From: an uncultured Helicobacter sp.
GTDB lineage: Bacteria > Campylobacterota > Campylobacteria > Campylobacterales > Helicobacteraceae
Assembly (NCBI GenBank): GCA_944325475.1
Contig: CALVAF010000007.1
Coordinates: 1 to 15,398, forward strand
DNA length: 15,398 bases
Reading direction: 5' to 3'
Within the stretch, counting starts at the first letter, position 1; the number at the start of each line of letters is the position of its first letter. Of this stretch, positions 14,611 to 15,398 are shown piece after piece. Both the position numbers and the translations under genes were made by a program. The notes under the pieces were generated by a model, which was not told the origin of the DNA, did not search any database, and was given only the letters and a program-made list of their open reading frames with translations.

Positions 14611-15398
14611 TGGAGAAAATCCGCATCAGTCAAATCGCTAAAGAAATCGGAAAAACCAGCAAAGAGATTCTTCAAAAAGCACAAGAATTAGGCTTTGAAG
14701 CCAAAACCGCTTCCAGTGCTGTGACAACAGAGCAAGCCGAAGAATTATACAACTATGTCCTATCAGGCAAAAGCATAGAATCAAAAGAAAAAGCTCAAAA
14801 AGCCCAATCCAAACCCAAAAAAGAAGAAGCAAATACCAAAAAGACAGCTAAAGAAACTAAAGAATCAAATACCAAAAAAACAACCAAAACTAGCACTAAA
14901 GCCCCAAAAGAAGAGGCTAAAGAGAAAAAAACTAAAGAAGTTAAAGAAATCCAAACATCTAAAGAAGCCCCCACAAAAGAAACCCAAGAATCACCCCAAG
15001 AAACTTCAACAGAAGAATCCAAACAGCCAAAAATAGCAGCCTCACAGGATAATCCATCAATCAAACGCACCGGTTTGCGTATCATCAAAAAAAACAATCC
15101 CAAAAATGAGGTTCAAGAAGAATCTCTCTTAAAAGAAAGGCAAAAAGAACCCACAAAAACTCTGCAAGATTTGCTAGGGAATTTAGACGATGAGAATTTT
15201 GCCAAAAAAGATAAAAAAAAGAAAAAAGAAAAACCACTACTTGCTGCCAAAAAGCAAAACCAACACAAAATGGATTTGCTTGATAATCGCGAGTTTCAAA
15301 ACTATGATGAGGAGGAGGAAGAAGGCGTTATTCTCTTTGATTTAAGTGTCCAAGATGAAGTGGATATGGACGAGGAGGAAAACGAGAGAAAAGCCACC
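14610..15398 (+). CDS. infB: Translation initiation factor IF-2 (partial, N-terminal region only)
   Basis: IF-2 is the GTPase that brings fMet-tRNA to the 30S subunit and promotes subunit joining. Only the first 263 residues are present; the GTPase and tRNA-binding domains lie beyond the right edge. Seen: the IF-2 N-terminal module (residues about 1-52: KIRISQIAKEIGKTSKEILQKAQELGF), then a long Lys/Glu/Thr/Ser-rich linker (about 53-165) of the type usual for IF-2. A short conserved-looking piece SIKRTGLRIIKKNNP (about 150-164) follows, then a Lys-rich and then strongly acidic stretch (DEEEEEG, DMDEEENE). The ATG at 14610 is set by AAAGGAG at 14592-14598 and by overlap with the ylxR stop. The linker is low-complexity, so its length will differ between strains. 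Assignment rests on the N-terminal module and the ylxR neighbour. Confidence 0.93.
   Translation, partial: MEKIRISQIAKEIGKTSKEILQKAQELGFEAKTASSAVTTEQAEELYNYVLSGKSIESKEKAQKAQSKPKKEEANTKKTAKETKESNTKKTTKTSTKAPKEEAKEKKTKEVKEIQTSKEAPTKETQESPQETSTEESKQPKIAASQDNPSIKRTGLRIIKKNNPKNEVQEESLLKERQKEPTKTLQDLLGNLDDENFAKKDKKKKKEKPLLAAKKQNQHKMDLLDNREFQNYDEEEEEGVILFDLSVQDEVDMDEEENERKAT

Noticed and set aside
14795..15103. 102-residue minus-strand frame that looks like a membrane protein (Leu/Val/Phe/Ser-rich)
   Set aside because: It is exactly the antisense of the Lys/Glu/Thr-rich IF-2 linker (AAA/GAA codons read as TTT/TTC); no ribosome site or promoter.
15213..15221. A8-G run in infB resembling a slippery A-AAA-AAG site for frameshifting
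   Set aside because: It falls in the Lys-rich linker of an essential gene where the zero frame continues normally; no downstream hairpin or plausible alternative product is visible.
1..15398. CRISPR array, tRNA, rRNA, insertion sequence or phage genes
   Set aside because: No regularly spaced direct repeats, no tRNA-like cloverleaf sequence such as GGTTCGAATCC, no rRNA and no transposase or integrase motifs in any frame.

Overview
The window looks like a piece of a Campylobacterota (epsilonproteobacterial) chromosome, most likely from the genus Helicobacter. The DNA is AT-rich. Promoters are Campylobacterota-like: good extended -10 boxes (TGN-TATAAT or TAAAAT) without a clear -35. Menaquinone is made by the futalosine route (mqnC and mqnP). 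A bamA/tyrA divergent pair and a thrB-ylxR-infB run match, as far as I remember, the order in Campylobacter jejuni, and bamA-mqnC-M16 matches Helicobacter pylori. The genus is an inference; I ran no search. The sequence is almost entirely core housekeeping DNA, with no mobile genes, CRISPR, tRNA or rRNA seen.

Layout: (1) 1-1518, minus strand: first 506 residues of FlhA, the flagellar type III export gate protein, running off the left edge. (2) 1666-1941, plus: rpsO, divergent from flhA. (3) 1949-8422, minus: a tight four-gene operon read bamA, mqnC, an M16 peptidase-like protein, recG, with gaps of 1 and 3 nt and a 4-nt overlap. (4) 8547-9374, plus: tyrA, divergent from bamA across 124 bp carrying one -10 box for each side. 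(5) 9371-10543, minus: a CPA2 cation/proton antiporter whose stop codon overlaps that of tyrA. (6) 10544-10956: the only sizeable non-coding gap (413 bp), holding two outward promoters and a decayed palindromic element of about 200 bp. (7) 10957-15398, plus: a compact operon of DUF502 membrane protein, mqnP, an unrecognised 178-residue protein, a membrane-anchored coiled-coil protein, thrB, ylxR and the first 263 residues of infB.

The genes serve several jobs: outer membrane assembly (BamA, perhaps with the periplasmic M16 protein), respiratory quinone synthesis (MqnC, MqnP), aromatic and threonine amino acid synthesis (TyrA, ThrB), translation (S15, YlxR, IF-2), DNA repair (RecG), ion homeostasis (the antiporter) and motility (FlhA, possibly the coiled-coil protein).

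I did not find a convincing new multi-gene system. The best leads are the 178-residue orphan, the SwrB-like coiled-coil protein, the M16 protein that has lost its zinc site but kept the Arg/Tyr pair of partner subunits, the degraded palindromic element, and an anti-Shine-Dalgarno-like leader before the DUF502 gene.
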